Positions 1-13,900 of a stretch of DNA of 64,000 nt are shown here, one piece after another. The stretch spans positions 21,788-85,787 of the IMG/VR virus record IMGVR_UViG_3300006923_000013; one strand, 5' to 3'. The notes under the pieces are model-generated. The model made no database searches and was not told where the DNA came from. It saw nothing but the letters and a program-made list of their open reading frames with translations. Origin of the DNA: a virus. Positions within the stretch are counted from its first letter, which is position 1, and the number at the start of each line of letters is the position of its first letter. The translations under genes were made by a program, and so were the position numbers.

Positions 1-1989
1 TTTTGGAAAAAAGCCCATCCATTTATGGACATCTTCAAGTCTTTCTGGTAAAGATTTACGAATTGAAGGCATTTTATACATAGTTCTAAAATTAGAAGGA
101 AGTCCTTCGTCATTTATTGTATTTTGATTCATATACCGTATATAATACTTCCAATATATATTATCTCCCCCTTCAAGTTTACTATAAGCTGCAAGTTTTT
201 TATATGCAGGATTTAAGTATTTAGCGTGATCCTCTGGCTTTTTAGGAATTTCAAATTGAGTATGACTTGCTCTATGAATCATTGCAATTTTATCCTCAAA
301 GAGTGATAACGGACCTCTATCTCCAGATCGTGTAATATTATTAGCAGCATCACGTTTAGGTACGGATGCAGCTAAAGCCGCTTCGTGCTCCTTTTTAAGG
401 GCTTCTACCTTAGCGTCCCTTTTGGCTGTTGCTTCTCTTATTATTTTGTCTTTTTCTTCCTTTTTAGCGCCTTTAGGAATAATGTAACGTAGTGGTAATG
501 TATAGTTATACTTTATATTTTCTTTTTTCCACTTGATCCACTGTCTGGTTTTAGCTGCCTCTGATACTCCTTCTTGGCTATAGATCTCATCTTGCTTCTT
601 TTTACGGTCTCTACTCCAGTTAGAATGGTATTTAGATACGAAATATCCAGTAGGTTTGCCTATTTCATCTTTTTCAAGCATAAACGAATAGAACTCCTCA
701 CGGGTCATATTCTTATCCTTTTTCATCTGATGTTCCTGGAGCTCTTTAAAAGTACCATGTAATGCACGGACTTCATCTATCCATTTGAGACGTATTTCAT
801 CCTCTACTTTGGAGATTTCCATTTGTAGGGCCCTCAGAACATCATCGTTTACATCTTGAGCATTTAAGAACCAACGTTGGACAAATGAAATGTCCTGATT
901 AGTTGCTTCTAACATATTACGAAATATAACAGCTCCACGTTTTTCAAGTGTAGTTTTGGCCTCATCTAGCCTCATTTGTATATATTCCTCCTTTGTTTTA
1001 TCCTTTATGCCCATCTGTTCGAGCATAACGTCATCTCCTTTATACTTCTTATTAAGCTGTGCGAACTCTTTACCATAAGAGGTTTCTGCCCACGCTTTCA
1101 TCATATCTCCACCTGTAGAAAACTTATTTACTACATAGTCTTTAGCATAGCGTTCATACTTAGCAGCAATTTCCTTATGAACATCACTTGCAGTTTGTAG
1201 ATGCATTCTTACTTTATCGGGTACTATTAATTTACCCTCTTGAATTTGTGCAAGAGTTGAGTCGATGTCACTAAATGCTGTGATATAATAATAAATATCC
1301 TGAGCTGCGGCTGCAGTAAGTTTTTTAGTTCCTTCATCTTCTGCTACACCCATGTTAAGAATTAGCATATCCATTTCTTCAAGAATAGCTGCAGTTTGTT
1401 CCATTGCATTTGCTGCATAGTTCAATAGCCTTTCATCTTGTACTGCCTCTCCTATTGAATCTAATTCCTTTTCTAAATCCTTTTTTTGAGCTTTTAGCTG
1501 CCCACTAAGCAGTTCCTTTGATTTTTGGCGAGAGAGTGTCTTTATTCTCTTTTCCAAAGCACTTGCTGCTTTACGTAGTATTGCAACTTTTATAGAAGAT
1601 GTAGCTTTAAATTGACTGGTATTCCAAGGTTTAGTAGCAAGTATTTTACCACTGGCAAAAGACCAAACATCTGCCATATACGGCTCTCCATATATGATCT
1701 GTCCGTTCTCATCGTCTCCAAGGTTATACAATCTAGGAGATTCTTGAGGTGTATCTAATTTATTTACAAGCCTGTATTCATTAGCGGGTAAGATTTTCCA
1801 ATTACCATACGTATTCGTAAACTCTTGACTGCGTGCTAATTCCCAGAGGCTGTCTTTAATAAGTTCCCCCTGGGTTCCATCAGGCTTATCGTATCGTTGA
1901 TCCCCAAACTGTTCCTCTAATTTTTCGTAGAGCTTGCTGGGAATTTCTTTACCTGCTTTGTCTACTTTAAAAACTTTACATGTGCTCAT
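1..1989 (-). CDS. Large coiled-coil virion-associated protein, partial (runs off left edge)
   Basis: The frame is open from the ATG at 1987-1989 to the window edge (663 codons, no stop), so only the N-terminal part is visible. It begins MSTCKVFKVDK. The ATG overlaps the TGA of the RNA polymerase gene as ATGA, which suggests translational coupling and joint production with the polymerase. The visible part is rich in Lys, Glu and Ala, with long predicted helices, for example LEKRIKTLSRQKSKELL near residues 140-156, and looks like coiled coil. I see no catalytic motif. In crAss-like phages the polymerase is often encoded next to other giant internal proteins, so an ejected or polymerase-associated protein is a reasonable inference, but the function is unknown. 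Confidence 0.8.
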   Translation of the reverse strand, partial: MSTCKVFKVDKAGKEIPSKLYEKLEEQFGDQRYDKPDGTQGELIKDSLWELARSQEFTNTYGNWKILPANEYRLVNKLDTPQESPRLYNLGDDENGQIIYGEPYMADVWSFASGKILATKPWNTSQFKATSSIKVAILRKAASALEKRIKTLSRQKSKELLSGQLKAQKKDLEKELDSIGEAVQDERLLNYAANAMEQTAAILEEMDMLILNMGVAEDEGTKKLTAAAAQDIYYYITAFSDIDSTLAQIQEGKLIVPDKVRMHLQTASDVHKEIAAKYERYAKDYVVNKFSTGGDMMKAWAETSYGKEFAQLNKKYKGDDVMLEQMGIKDKTKEEYIQMRLDEAKTTLEKRGAVIFRNMLEATNQDISFVQRWFLNAQDVNDDVLRALQMEISKVEDEIRLKWIDEVRALHGTFKELQEHQMKKDKNMTREEFYSFMLEKDEIGKPTGYFVSKYHSNWSRDRKKKQDEIYSQEGVSEAAKTRQWIKWKKENIKYNYTLPLRYIIPKGAKKEEKDKIIREATAKRDAKVEALKKEHEAALAASVPKRDAANNITRSGDRGPLSLFEDKIAMIHRASHTQFEIPKKPEDHAKYLNPAYKKLAAYSKLEGGDNIYWKYYIRYMNQNTINDEGLPSNFRTMYKMPSIRKSLPERLEDVHKWMGFFPK

Positions 1990-4900
1990 TTACAGTTATC
2001 TTTAGTATGCGGATCGTCATTAAGGTCGTCCTTACTTATATATTTTTCAGGTCTAATTTGGGCCCTCATTCCTCTTTCTGTTCTAACGAGTTTTAACACA
2101 GGGCTCTTATTAAATACTGTATTGTTTATATGTCCTATATAATTAGCACTTTTTGCATGGTCGTGTTTAAATCCATAAAAGTATTTACCTTTTTTTTGTA
2201 GCTTCTTATCTTTTCCTTTTCCTAATGTACCCTTGTTTAAATATTTGTTACCAATTGCAAAGATCTGAGGAACAGTGAAGTGCAAAAATACAAAATCGCT
2301 TTCTTGTGCAGGTGAAAACTCTCTGTTTTCATTATCATGAGGTATAAAGTTTCTATGGTCATAGTAATCTTTATCCCGCGATAGTGCATCTGAAAACTTT
2401 GCTTCAAATATAGATACCCAAGAAGCATGTCCTTGTTCTGTTACCACTTCATGTTCTGTATTTAAAAAGAAATCAATTAATAACATCTGCGACTGTTCCT
2501 CTTTAGTAAATTTATCTAAGCGTTTATTAAAGTTACCTTTTAGGCTCACAAACTTTTCTACAAGATGAGGATGAGTAGTAATAATTGCATTTACAACTAT
2601 TTTTTCATCCTTTTCAGGTCTAAATACATATATAGGTATAAAATTAGGAATTTCCTTTTTAACATCGGTCTCTAACCACTGTACAACTTCTTGAATGGTA
2701 TCAAAATGTCTCTTACTTTCAGGAATAACGAAATCCAGATCATGTAAGGTTTCAGCTTTATCCCTATATACATTTCCCTGACTTCTTAGAGCAAGGGATC
2801 CTACGAGTACGGCATTTAATTTACTAATTGCCGTTTCCATCACTTCAAATGCTTTTGGAAATTTAGTGGCTCCTTCTTCAAAAGTTTTAAGTGTAAAGTT
2901 TTTATCCTTAGCCCTTCCATATGTTTCCATGAATTTTTTATCCCCAGAAAGAACTTGCTGTGCAATCTCATCTGCCATAATTTCTACTGGGATACTTGCT
3001 ATGGATTTTGCTATTTTAAGTATAGCTTCATACGCCTCATAAGCTAATTTAAGAAATTTACCTTTTGGAACTCGTTTTTCATTAGCGTAAATAATCGCCT
3101 CACCTATTATCTGCCCAATAGCTTCTTTTTTTATTTTCTCCATATTAGGAGAACCATCTATATTTTGATATAGCCTGTTTTTTGCATAAGCACGCTTAAT
3201 GGCTCCAAATTTGCCCCAAGACGTTATATTCTGCATAAGAGGTTTAATCAGATCACTCTTAACGCCTACAAGGTCTACAAGCATATGACTGAACTCTTCA
3301 GGCATTACCATCTTAGTTCTATCTTCTTTAGCTATATCTATAACTTTACGAAGTGTGTGTGCTACACCTAAAACTCCTTCTCCATACCGCTCTTCCATAT
3401 CCTGCATAGAACGTTCTGTAACAATTACTCCATATTCTTCTAAAAAGTCTGCTAAATAATTATCTAATTTTTTATCTGCTTTCTCTCCTAAAGTCTGCAT
3501 TTTAGCAACTATATCCTTATGTCCTTCTAATAACGAACTGAATCTATATGCCATAAGTACATTAAAAGGTTTGCCTTTGTATATAAGAGCATTACGTTGC
3601 AGCCAACGCTCAATTATATCAATTTCATCTTGACTGAATCCATTTTCAGCTAAAAATTCCTTATCGCTGGGTTTTAATTCTTTACCATCAAATACCGATT
3701 GTAAGTCTGCAGCATTCTCCATAAGAGTTGCAGCTCGTTCTACTTCATTAAGAAATGAGTTTTCTTCTAAATGAAAAAGTGTATTCACATCTGTAGTCTC
3801 ATTTGGAGATGTAGATAACTCCACTTCTACTAATATGCCCGCTTCTTTAAGTTTTTTAGTAGCAAAGGTTGTACCTACAATAACATTTTTTTGTAGTGCT
3901 TTATCTAAAAGAATAATATTATTAGTATTTATATTAGATCCTTTTCCCTCTCTTAAGAAAGGCTCAAATAAGGTTTTACCTCTATCGTTTTTTCCTAACT
4001 TGTTTACTACAACATATACAGGGAGCTGCTTTGAATTCCATCCTGCATGTCTGTATAATCTTTCATTCACTGTTACATACTTGGTAACACGAGTAACCTC
4101 TTCTCTTCCATCTATCAATTCTGTTTTAACAAGAGACGTATCTCCTGTAGCAAATCCGTAGACCTCAAGTCCTAACTCACTAGTAACTTTTTCTGCAAAT
4201 TTATCGGATATTTCAGGTACTAAATCTGTATTATGTGAATTATTTCTAAAGAAGATATCTAATTCTGCTCTTGAAAATAACCCTGGGTCAGTAGTATCTG
4301 AAACTACAGCACTACCTCCTTTGCCGTCTGATACCTCAATTGTGTTTGCTTCTTCATTAAATCGGTCAAATAATTCATCCTCTAATGAAAGGGGCATTAG
4401 TTCATGAAAACTAAAGAGTTTATTTGTATACCCACTTACAATAAAGGAATATAGAGCTAAATCTTTAGCAAATGCTTGTACTTTTTTATCTTCATGTAAG
4501 TAGAGTTGTTCCCAAGCTTCTGTAAGAAGGTCTTTACTTACTCCGTCTTTTTCTTGTGTATTTGGAACAGTTATACTTCCTATTTCATCCTTAATATTAG
4601 AGATATTACCTTTAGATGCAAGTAAATATTTAATAAGTCTGTTTTCTTTTATAGGAGACTTACTAGAAGTCTGCCAGAATGCAAGCTGATTCACAATATT
4701 GTTATCACTTATTACAAGTTCCTGGAATTTCTCTTGTGTAAGACTTTTTGCCTTCTTAGCAAGATACATACTGTATAAATCTCTATAGGCCCTTCTTAGC
4801 TTTTCTGGATTTTTACTGAAATACTCATTATTGGACATTTCTTCTATCTGCCATAATGCTGATCCAAATCCAGCACTTCCAATATTAAAAGAGTCTTTAA

Positions 4901-7900
4901 ATAACGAGAGCATTAAAGATGTAGAGTTATCTCTATATTTAGCAAGCATTGTGTTTTCAAATCTAGCTGCTATACCCCGTAATCCTGTATCTTGTAATGC
5001 ATCACTAAGTTTACGTTCAGAGACCAATGAGTTTACCATTCCTCCACCTGCACCCTCCACATCTTGTTTAGATGCTCCAATTGCAGAACTAAGTACTGAT
5101 GCCCGTTGGCGTAAGTGAAAAAATGTTTCCACTACAGTAAGTTGATGTATAATATGCTCAATATCAGTAGCTTCTTTATTCTTGATCCCTTCTTCTAATG
5201 TAGATATATTTAAAAGGTTATCAAGTTTTAATGTGTTACTTCCAAATTTAGAATTTATATTCTTTATTTCATCTTTAAATGCTTTCTCTGCGTTTATATA
5301 CGACATACCCTCTCCCTCCATTGTCTCTATATACTTCTTCTTATAATCACGAAGTACTGCTTCCTTATCTGTTAAAGTCTTTTTAGTTTTTTCATCCCAT
5401 ATCCGTTTAGTATTACCCGCACGTGTGTATTGAGCATATTCTACCCATTCTTTAAGTATAGGCTGAGACATGAACATATCAGTCCATTCTGGGTTCGCCC
5501 CGAGGCGATCTAACAGAAATACAGTATTTGCTGTGAACTCATTATTGTTTAGATAAAAGATATAAGGATCTTTTGCTATATCCACATATGCATTAAGTCT
5601 ACCTGAAATGATATTAGTGATCGTACCTTTTGCAGTATTGTAAATTTGAGAAAGATCAGAGAATCCTGATTTGGTTTTATTACCAATTCCTAAATTTTCT
5701 GAAAAATACAATGGAGATTCTTCGCTCACGTTATCTGAAAGAGAGAACTGAGAAATCGCATGGTCAACCAATTGACGTGCAGTAAGTGCTACTCCTGTTT
5801 TACCTCCTACAAATTGCTGCTTTACATCTACTTGAAACGAAGCTGAAAACCACTCAAGATCTCCTTTGACAGACATGGCGTCTGTCACAAACTTTATAAA
5901 ATCTTCAAGTTTATCTGCAGCAATAAGCGCTTCACCCCTTGCACGCATTTTGTGATCAAAAACTGTAGTATAATTCTCAAAGAATCTAACTTTTGCAGCT
6001 CTGAATTTTACTCCAATGGAATCCAAAGGAGTAATTAGGTCTATATATGTTTTAGGATCACTTATAACAGCATCGTATATCTCAAGTTTTCTATTTTGAA
6101 GTGCTTTCTTACGAATTGCTCTTTTTTTCGAATAGTATATCTCTGTAGCCTTTTCTTTTGAAGTCGTTCCTTTTTTATTCTTTTCTTGTATCGCTTCTAT
6201 TTGCTTTTCTGTTGGAGGTAATATAGGACCTTTCATAGATTCCTTATATTCTATATAATAAGGTTTACCTGAATTTTTATCCACTCCAAAATTAGGAAGC
6301 ATAATGAACATCTTATCGATGTCGAAATCCGAACCTGTCTTAGCTGTGATATCATCGTATGCTACTACCGCATCTCCCATAGATTTCGGTAAAAACCCTA
6401 CAACTTCAAATGCATCGATAGAGCTCATACCTTGATTTGGTATTCTATATGCTATACCTCTAAGTAATCGCTTATCAGAGATATATTTCTGAATCTCTGC
6501 AGACGACATCTTTTCGTAATTAGGAATAAGATCTCTAAACCAAGAAGGAAGCATAATTTGGGCCCGAGAGAACTTAACAAATTCGCCGCCCTTATTAACT
6601 TCAGATATACCAGGTTTCAAATCGTTAGGATTAGTAACCATTTCTATCTCTGCCTTTTCTGCATCAGTAAGACTTGACCAGCGTTTAGTACGCTTAAATC
6701 CGAAGTTACTCAACTGAATATACGAGCCACCTGGCATTTTAAGCTTTACAGTACGTGCTGTAATGATAGATCCAATTAATTGGTCGATCTTATCTGCATA
6801 TGGATGAGAGTGAAGAGGGCGTAAGAATCCTCTCTTATCTGCTCTAAGTTCCAATGAATCTAACAGCTTTCTGGGAGTTGATTCTTTCTTACTGAACTCT
6901 TTATAGATTAACTCATGTAATTTAGTGTAATCTGTAATCTGTGGATCACCTTCATCATTAGTAGTTATACCAAATTCTTCATAAAGTTTATCCTTGCCCA
7001 TATTCGACAGTTCTCTGTCTATATCATGTGCCTGTTTAATTAGATTTTGACCCGTAACTTTTTTTCCATCTAAAGTATACTGTGCATTTATCCTAATATT
7101 AGCAAGTAGATTACGTTTAACCTGAGACCCCTCAAGAGACTCAGAAGCTGTGTGAGGACGCAAGTCCTGCTGAAGCTTCCAATACTCATTACGAAGAGTC
7201 ATTACATTAAGCTTCAGTTTTCCTTCACCTGTAAAATGCTTAGGAGATTGGGCGCCGACTTTAATACCTGATTCGAAGATCACCTCATCGATAGGATTAG
7301 TTTTATCTGTCATTGTAGCATACAGAGTTTCTAACTTATCTGTACCCTTTACAACTTGTGGAAATAATACTGCTTGGGAATACTTTATATACGTAGGAAC
7401 CATAAGTCCTTTATAAGGACGTAATTCATAATGCATACCTTTTAAAGGCATTGCAGCTATAAATTTCATATCCTTTGCTGTTCCTGCTCCTGCAAGTAAT
7501 CTTTTATAGATCTCATCTATTTTACTATTGTCCCAACGGCCTAACCTTTTCATAATGAATGCCCAACGCTCAAGTGATATATAGCCCTGCCCATCAGCTT
7601 GGTTTACCTTACTATAAGGTTTAAGAATGCGTTTAATATCTGCTTCTGAGAATCCCCATCCATGCTTTTTATTTGCGGCTTTATAGCTAGCTAAGTACTC
7701 TCCAAAATATGCACTTGGTTCTTCTATATCCCGTAAAACTGCCATTTTGAAGAACTCTTCTCCGACAGCTAAATTTAGATCCTGACCTGGTGCAATAAGA
7801 GATGGCATTCTCTTAGAGAGCTCATCCATATTAAAATAGAAAGCAGGATTACCTGCATATACTTGCATTGCCTCTAAATTAGAAATAATGCTATTAAGAC

Positions 7901-10900
7901 CAAATGCAGCTATTGCGCGTCTGGTTCTTACATCCGCAGAGTGCACTATTTCTCCTGCTTCGTTTACTGTTTGCCCATCGAGGGTACTGAATGCACTGAA
8001 TGTTTTTGTAGCTATAGCATGATTCTTAAGTCCGCCATTCGGATTAGTTTGTATTGTAGAATACCTTAATGCTGTTCCTACTTCTGCTCTGATTCTATCA
8101 TTTATGATATCTGTCATCTTAGACACGAATGCTGGCTTTTCAAGAAGATCCTTAATTACAGGATGAACTATGGTCTTTCCAACCTTAAACCCGATCTTTT
8201 GTAAAAACTCCTCATCATTAAAAGAAGGAAATGTTACGAATTTAGTGCCGTTTGCATTTTCACGTAAAAGCTTTCCTGTCTTCTTATCCTCTCCCTTATA
8301 GTGATAATTTTCTATAAGTTGCGAATCGGTAAGTGCGTGTTTTCCGAACAGTTGTAAATCAGCTTGATATATAGCTGCCATTTCGGTAACAGCATAGGTA
8401 CTAAATATCTTAAGTATATGAGGAGGTATAATATAAGTATCTGTTTTTTTATTATACTCTATCATATTAATATCCGAAGGAGTTAAATATTCTACTCCTT
8501 TATATAGCATCCAAACTCCTTTATCTGCCATAGTTGCAGGGCTGTAAGTATGCTTTAAAGTCATATTTACTCGAAGTGTGTATTCGTCTGCGGGGTTCAA
8601 ACCTTTATAGTCTGTTCCGTGATCGTTTCCTCCCTGTTTCTTGTAGGTATTGAAAGTTTTATATACTAACTTTTTACCTTTTTTCAACTGCTTCAGTAAT
8701 TGCGATTGACCATGATATGGACTTTTTAATAACTCATCTGCATAATAAGAAGACCTGTTCATTTGTAATGTACGCTTCTTGAAGAAATTATTCAGTGAGT
8801 ATATCCAGTAAGTTTTACCTTCTGGACCCAGGATAGTAGTTTGACCAAAATCTTCTGTTACAACTGCCTCTCCTGCAGCAAGTTTCATTACAAAACTCTC
8901 TTTAAGCATATGATTTTCTACGAAATCTACAGCTACATTTCCTTTATTTTTTCCCTTTCCTGCCAAAGTACCCATAGAATATGTAGAACCTGTTCCCATA
9001 AGTTTTGACATGCCACCTATAAATATCCTACGAGCAGTTTTAAATTCTGGAGAAATCAGGTTAAATGCCTGTTCTAATCCCTCTTCGCTCATTTCTATTC
9101 CTAAGTGCTCTAAAAATATACGTGTAGTATGAGAAGTAGACGCTGTAAGACCTTCATTACGTAAATCGAGCATAACTTGTAACCACATAGCACTGTTACG
9201 TGCGGCTACGTCTTTATTAGCTGTAATTACAAGATTCCCCTCTTTATCCTCTTTTTTGCTATATAAGGGCAACTCCTTATGATTCTCAAACCATCTATCT
9301 CGAATACGATATGCTTTACCTTGCTGTTGAGGGTCTATAAACTTATATAGTAAGCTCTTCTGTACCTGTCCTTTTACTTCGTAAACTAAATTCTGATACA
9401 GAACAGTTAAGAAATTGCTATTTGATTTACTCATAGCATTAAAGAACTGTGTCCTTTCATTTATAGGTAACGCTTTTACACGAGTATATAAACTCTCAAA
9501 TGTTCTATCTGAAACCGATAAAGTCTCTAATTTGACCATCATCTGATCGTAAGAAGATATAGTTTTACCTTGTTCATTGGTATATGTAACAGTATCAGCT
9601 AATAAAGCCTCAACTGTGTTCCACATATGCCCAGGATTAGCCATTACAGGCAATCCCGTGTCTACATTCGTAACTAGTTCACCGTTCTTATCAAATAGCG
9701 GTAAAAAGCTAAAGAATACCCTGGTAGTAGTAGTAGCATTTTGCTTACCACTGGTCTCAAACGGAGATTTAGATGCAGCCAAGACATCAGCGTTATCCTT
9801 TCTCGTTTCTTCGTTTTCTCTGATTCCTAATTGTTGTAATCTAAGTTCTGCATGTTCAACAAGGACATCTACTTCTCTTAGTAGTAGTTTTCTCGCATTC
9901 AAAAAGGGCTTTTCATTTTCTATAGTTTCTGCCCTTTTGACCTTAAATTCTAAATATGCTTTAAAGAAAGCATGTAATTTCTTACTCTCTTTCGCATTAG
10001 CTTCAAAACTCTCTATATCCTTGATATTATGAACTCCTCCTATTCCTCCTGCGTTATCTATATAGTGGTGTAAAGTAATATTAACTGTCTGCTCTACTGT
10101 ACGGGGGTCTAAGGGAAGCCTCTCCATTGCTAAAGCATGTAAACCTTTTCCACTGCGCCACGCTTCTACTTTAGCCGATATAGGCTTAGTATTAGCGTAA
10201 TACCCTGCAGACATACGGTAGAACAGTAAGTCTGTGTGCATACGGGTTTTAGGATTCATCATATATCCGACTAAAGCCTTGATATACTTAAACCATCGTA
10301 TTACCTTCTCTCCTACTCCTGCAGTTTCACCTGTAGTTTCCCAATATCTATACTCTTCAGCACGTATTTCAGAATAATAGATAGCCTCTGCTACTTCTTC
10401 GGTAATATCCTTATGTTTAGATTGAATCTCTTTGATCATGGCTTTGGTAGGAACACCAAATTGCTGCCTGGTCTGAATATCTAATCCTCTACGTTGCTCT
10501 GGTGCAAGCCATAATTCTTCAACAGCATGATAGGCTTCGTGGTACTCTGCGCCATGTACAGCCTGTTCAGATAAAGTAATCATACCCTTTCTAAATACAC
10601 CGTATGCATATGCACCTTTTCGTCCTAAGCTTATCAGGCTCTTTTGAATATTAACAGGAACAGTATCTCCAAGTACTCTCTTTAAGTATGCCCGAGCTTT
10701 AATCTCGTTGAATTTCTCTTTAGGAGCTTTTTCCGAAGTGTCGTCCCCTACCTCTACTTCCATAGAAAGGTTTTCCATGTCATCGCCAAACTGGAAGTTA
10801 TGACCCTCGTTTGTGGTTTCTTTTTTTGCTGCAGTTTTAGTATCTTCTTTCTTTTTTTCTTCCTTTTCTTCCCTACTCTTATTATGCACTTCAGTATTAA

Positions 10901-13900
10901 ATATAAACTTACTTGCTGAATGTACAAGGTGTTTTGGTCTAAGTTGATCGTCTAATTTAGTGTCTGTACGCATAACATGCATATCTACATCCTCAGAATT
11001 GTTTTCTGTTAGAAAATGCTCATTATACTTATCATACTCATCTTCAAGGTATGTAACCCCTTGAAATACAATAGAACCCCGTTTCTTAAGGGACATTGTT
11101 TCCGAAGTGAATATATCAAATATCGATTTATTTAATGCTGTTGAATGTACCTGACGTTTTTTGTTCGCTAAAGCCCACGCTATGAACTGCTCTTTGGTAC
11201 TTTCCGTAAGTTGTACAAAGTCTCCAGCCTCACCGTCATAAAAATATGCTTGATTTTCTTCTATCACGAGAGCAGTATTTATGAACGGAGAAAACCCTTT
11301 TCCTGCTCCAAGAGTATAGTGCTGTTTTGCATACTCTCTAGACTCGAAAGAATATGTAAGCATTTCAAGGTATTGCAGAATTGACAACCCTGTATCTATT
11401 TCATTTCGCCAGTACCTCGAAGACTTACTTCTTGCCTTTTTATAAAATTCAAGTATATCCAATAGATCAAAAACCTCATTCTCATTAAGCCCTCTTTGAT
11501 TAAGCTTAACACTTTGCGGCTCTTCTGTAGCAGGATCAACTACCATCGCATAGACTACACCATTATTAGCCTTTGTACCTGTATCAAATCCTACAGTCGT
11601 ACCTCCTCCAGTAATTTCAAAGTCATTCTTAACTCCTAATACTACTGGACCATCTGGGAATAAAGATTTAATAGAGAAGTGCTCCCCTATATTTTCCTTT
11701 ACTCCATCCCTACTACGAAGCTCGTTCCAAAATGCCCTTACTTCTTGATATTTGGATATAGTACCAAATGCAGGTTCTCCTGCAACATACTGCTTGTATA
11801 TTTTACGTCTAAGGAGCGCAGTAGCCTCTTTATTACTCTGATCTCCTGTGAGCCCGCTCTGCAAATTTACACTGTATTCAACTCCTGTTTTCGGATCCTT
11901 TATCCATACGTTTATATGAAGCTTTGCAAGATCTCCGACTGGAGCATCTTTAGGAGGTGTAATTTTATTTCTATACTTATCTTTTATTATAGAGCTTGCG
12001 TACCAATACTTTGAATCGAAATCTATTTCGTATCTAACCTCTTTATTTTCAAAAAATATAGAGGGAAGAGAATTTATATACTTAAGAAAGAGATCCGTTA
12101 TGTGTATTCCATTCCTTATAGATCCTATTAAGGATATAGGCTTTTTAGCATCTGTAAAACTTGGTTCGGGCTCAACTGCTTCTTCTTCAGTTGTATTTTC
12201 TTCTGTTTTAGGACCTGAATTTCCATCTTGGTTATCGTGTTCTACCTTTTCTGCATTTTCAAATGAAGTGTTTACAGTTGGAACTACTTCAGGTTCTACA
12301 ACTACTTCAGGCCCCACGTCTGCTTTTACTTCTCCTGTTTCTTCTGGCGCATGTTCCTCAGCAGTTTCTTCTGCGTTTTCGAATAGAGCATCATCTACTA
12401 CAGGTATTACAGGTACTACAGGTTCGTCAAATTTAGAAAATAGATCATCTACATCATCGGACCCTTCCTCCTCCTCCTCCTTAGCCTTTTTAGCCTTTTC
12501 CGCTTCTTGCTCTTTCTTCTCATTTTTAGCATTCTGTTGCTTTCCATGAGAAGTAGCATTTTCAGCTTTAACTTCCTCAATTGGTACTATAAGTGTAATA
12601 TTATCTCTTTCTACTGGTACCTCTATTTCACCATTCCATACTCCATATGTAGCATTCCCTTCTTGATCTGTGGTTATTCTAAGATTTCCATGTTGTGCTT
12701 GCCCATTGGAATCTTTATATTCTACCAAAGCATTTTCTTCTAAACCTTCTTGATTTTGCTTAGCAATAGTAGGTTCTTTTTCCTTTACCTCTGGTCTCTC
12801 TAAAGTTTTACCAAAATCCTGTATAAATGGATTTGCCATGAGCGTTTCTCCATTTGACGCACTTTGTATCAACTCTCTGGTTACATCATTTTCCCGTTTA
12901 GATGCTTTGGCTGCAAATGCGGTATTATTAAGATCCTGTAGATCTTTATTTAGAGGAATACTTTTGGTCGTTGTATGTCCATGCTGTTCCAGCATAGTTT
13001 TGTACTGCTTTTCAAGTCCTGGTACAGCTTCTTTGTGCTCTGTAGCTTTTGTTCCCTTTAATATTTTTGTATAGTAATCCTCCTGTATCTTATTAATAGC
13101 AGCAAGACGCATATCTGTAGTCCCAGGAAGAGCCTTAATACGCTTAAGCTTTGCTCTGGCTACATTCAATTCTGCCTTTAGAGCTATAAGTTCAGACATT
13201 CCCTGTTCCTTCTCCGTTGTAGGAGCTGGAAGACCTGCAATAACTTTTTGAATTTCTGACTCTGCATTGGAAATATCCTCTGCTAATCTTTCCCCTGTAG
13301 AGTAGTTACTGATAAGGGCCCTAAATGCTGTGCTTTTATCTTCTACGCTTAACGATTTGAACTTCTCTTGATTTACATTACTATGGATTGCGGATGCAAC
13401 GAGAACCATTTCTCTGGCTTTAGGCATATCCATCTTCTCTGCAATATCAGGAAAACTCTTCTCAATCTTATTGAGTAACTTATTAAGCTTTTTAGCTCCA
13501 CCTTTCTCTTGAAGTTTAGTGAAAAGCCATTCAGACATTGCCTTATTATGCTCTGCATCCATATACCTATCGTATACCTGCTCTACAAAATCTTCTGCAT
13601 CTGAACCATACATTTGATTATCTACTACCTTCTGTGCAGTTCTTATGCCTAATTCTCCTACTGTTCTGGTACCTCCCATGACACCACCAAGCATTACTCC
13701 TGCATCAACAGAGGCTTTAAACTCTTTGGATTCCGTGCGTCCTCCTGCAACTCTATAGTCTAAAATCCTATTAATAGAGTTATTGACCATCCCTCCAGTA
13801 GTTTCTGCAGCCAGTCCCATACTGTTTACAATAGATTCGAGTCTTTCTAAATCATCATAGTCTCCTCTTAGATAACCATTCTTAATTAAGAACTGGTCTC

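Noticed and set aside
3280-3310. EEFSH segment near residue 3957 of the polymerase as a second zincin
   Set aside because: It lacks the HExxH order; only the motif at 1542-1546 is a proper zincin signature.
9577-10032. Plus-strand ORF of about 150 codons inside the polymerase gene
   Set aside because: It is the antisense of a continuous conserved coding frame, with Ser/Leu-biased shadow composition and no leader; the same holds for other plus-strand ORFs under the leftward genes such as 49620-50180 and 19035-19448.
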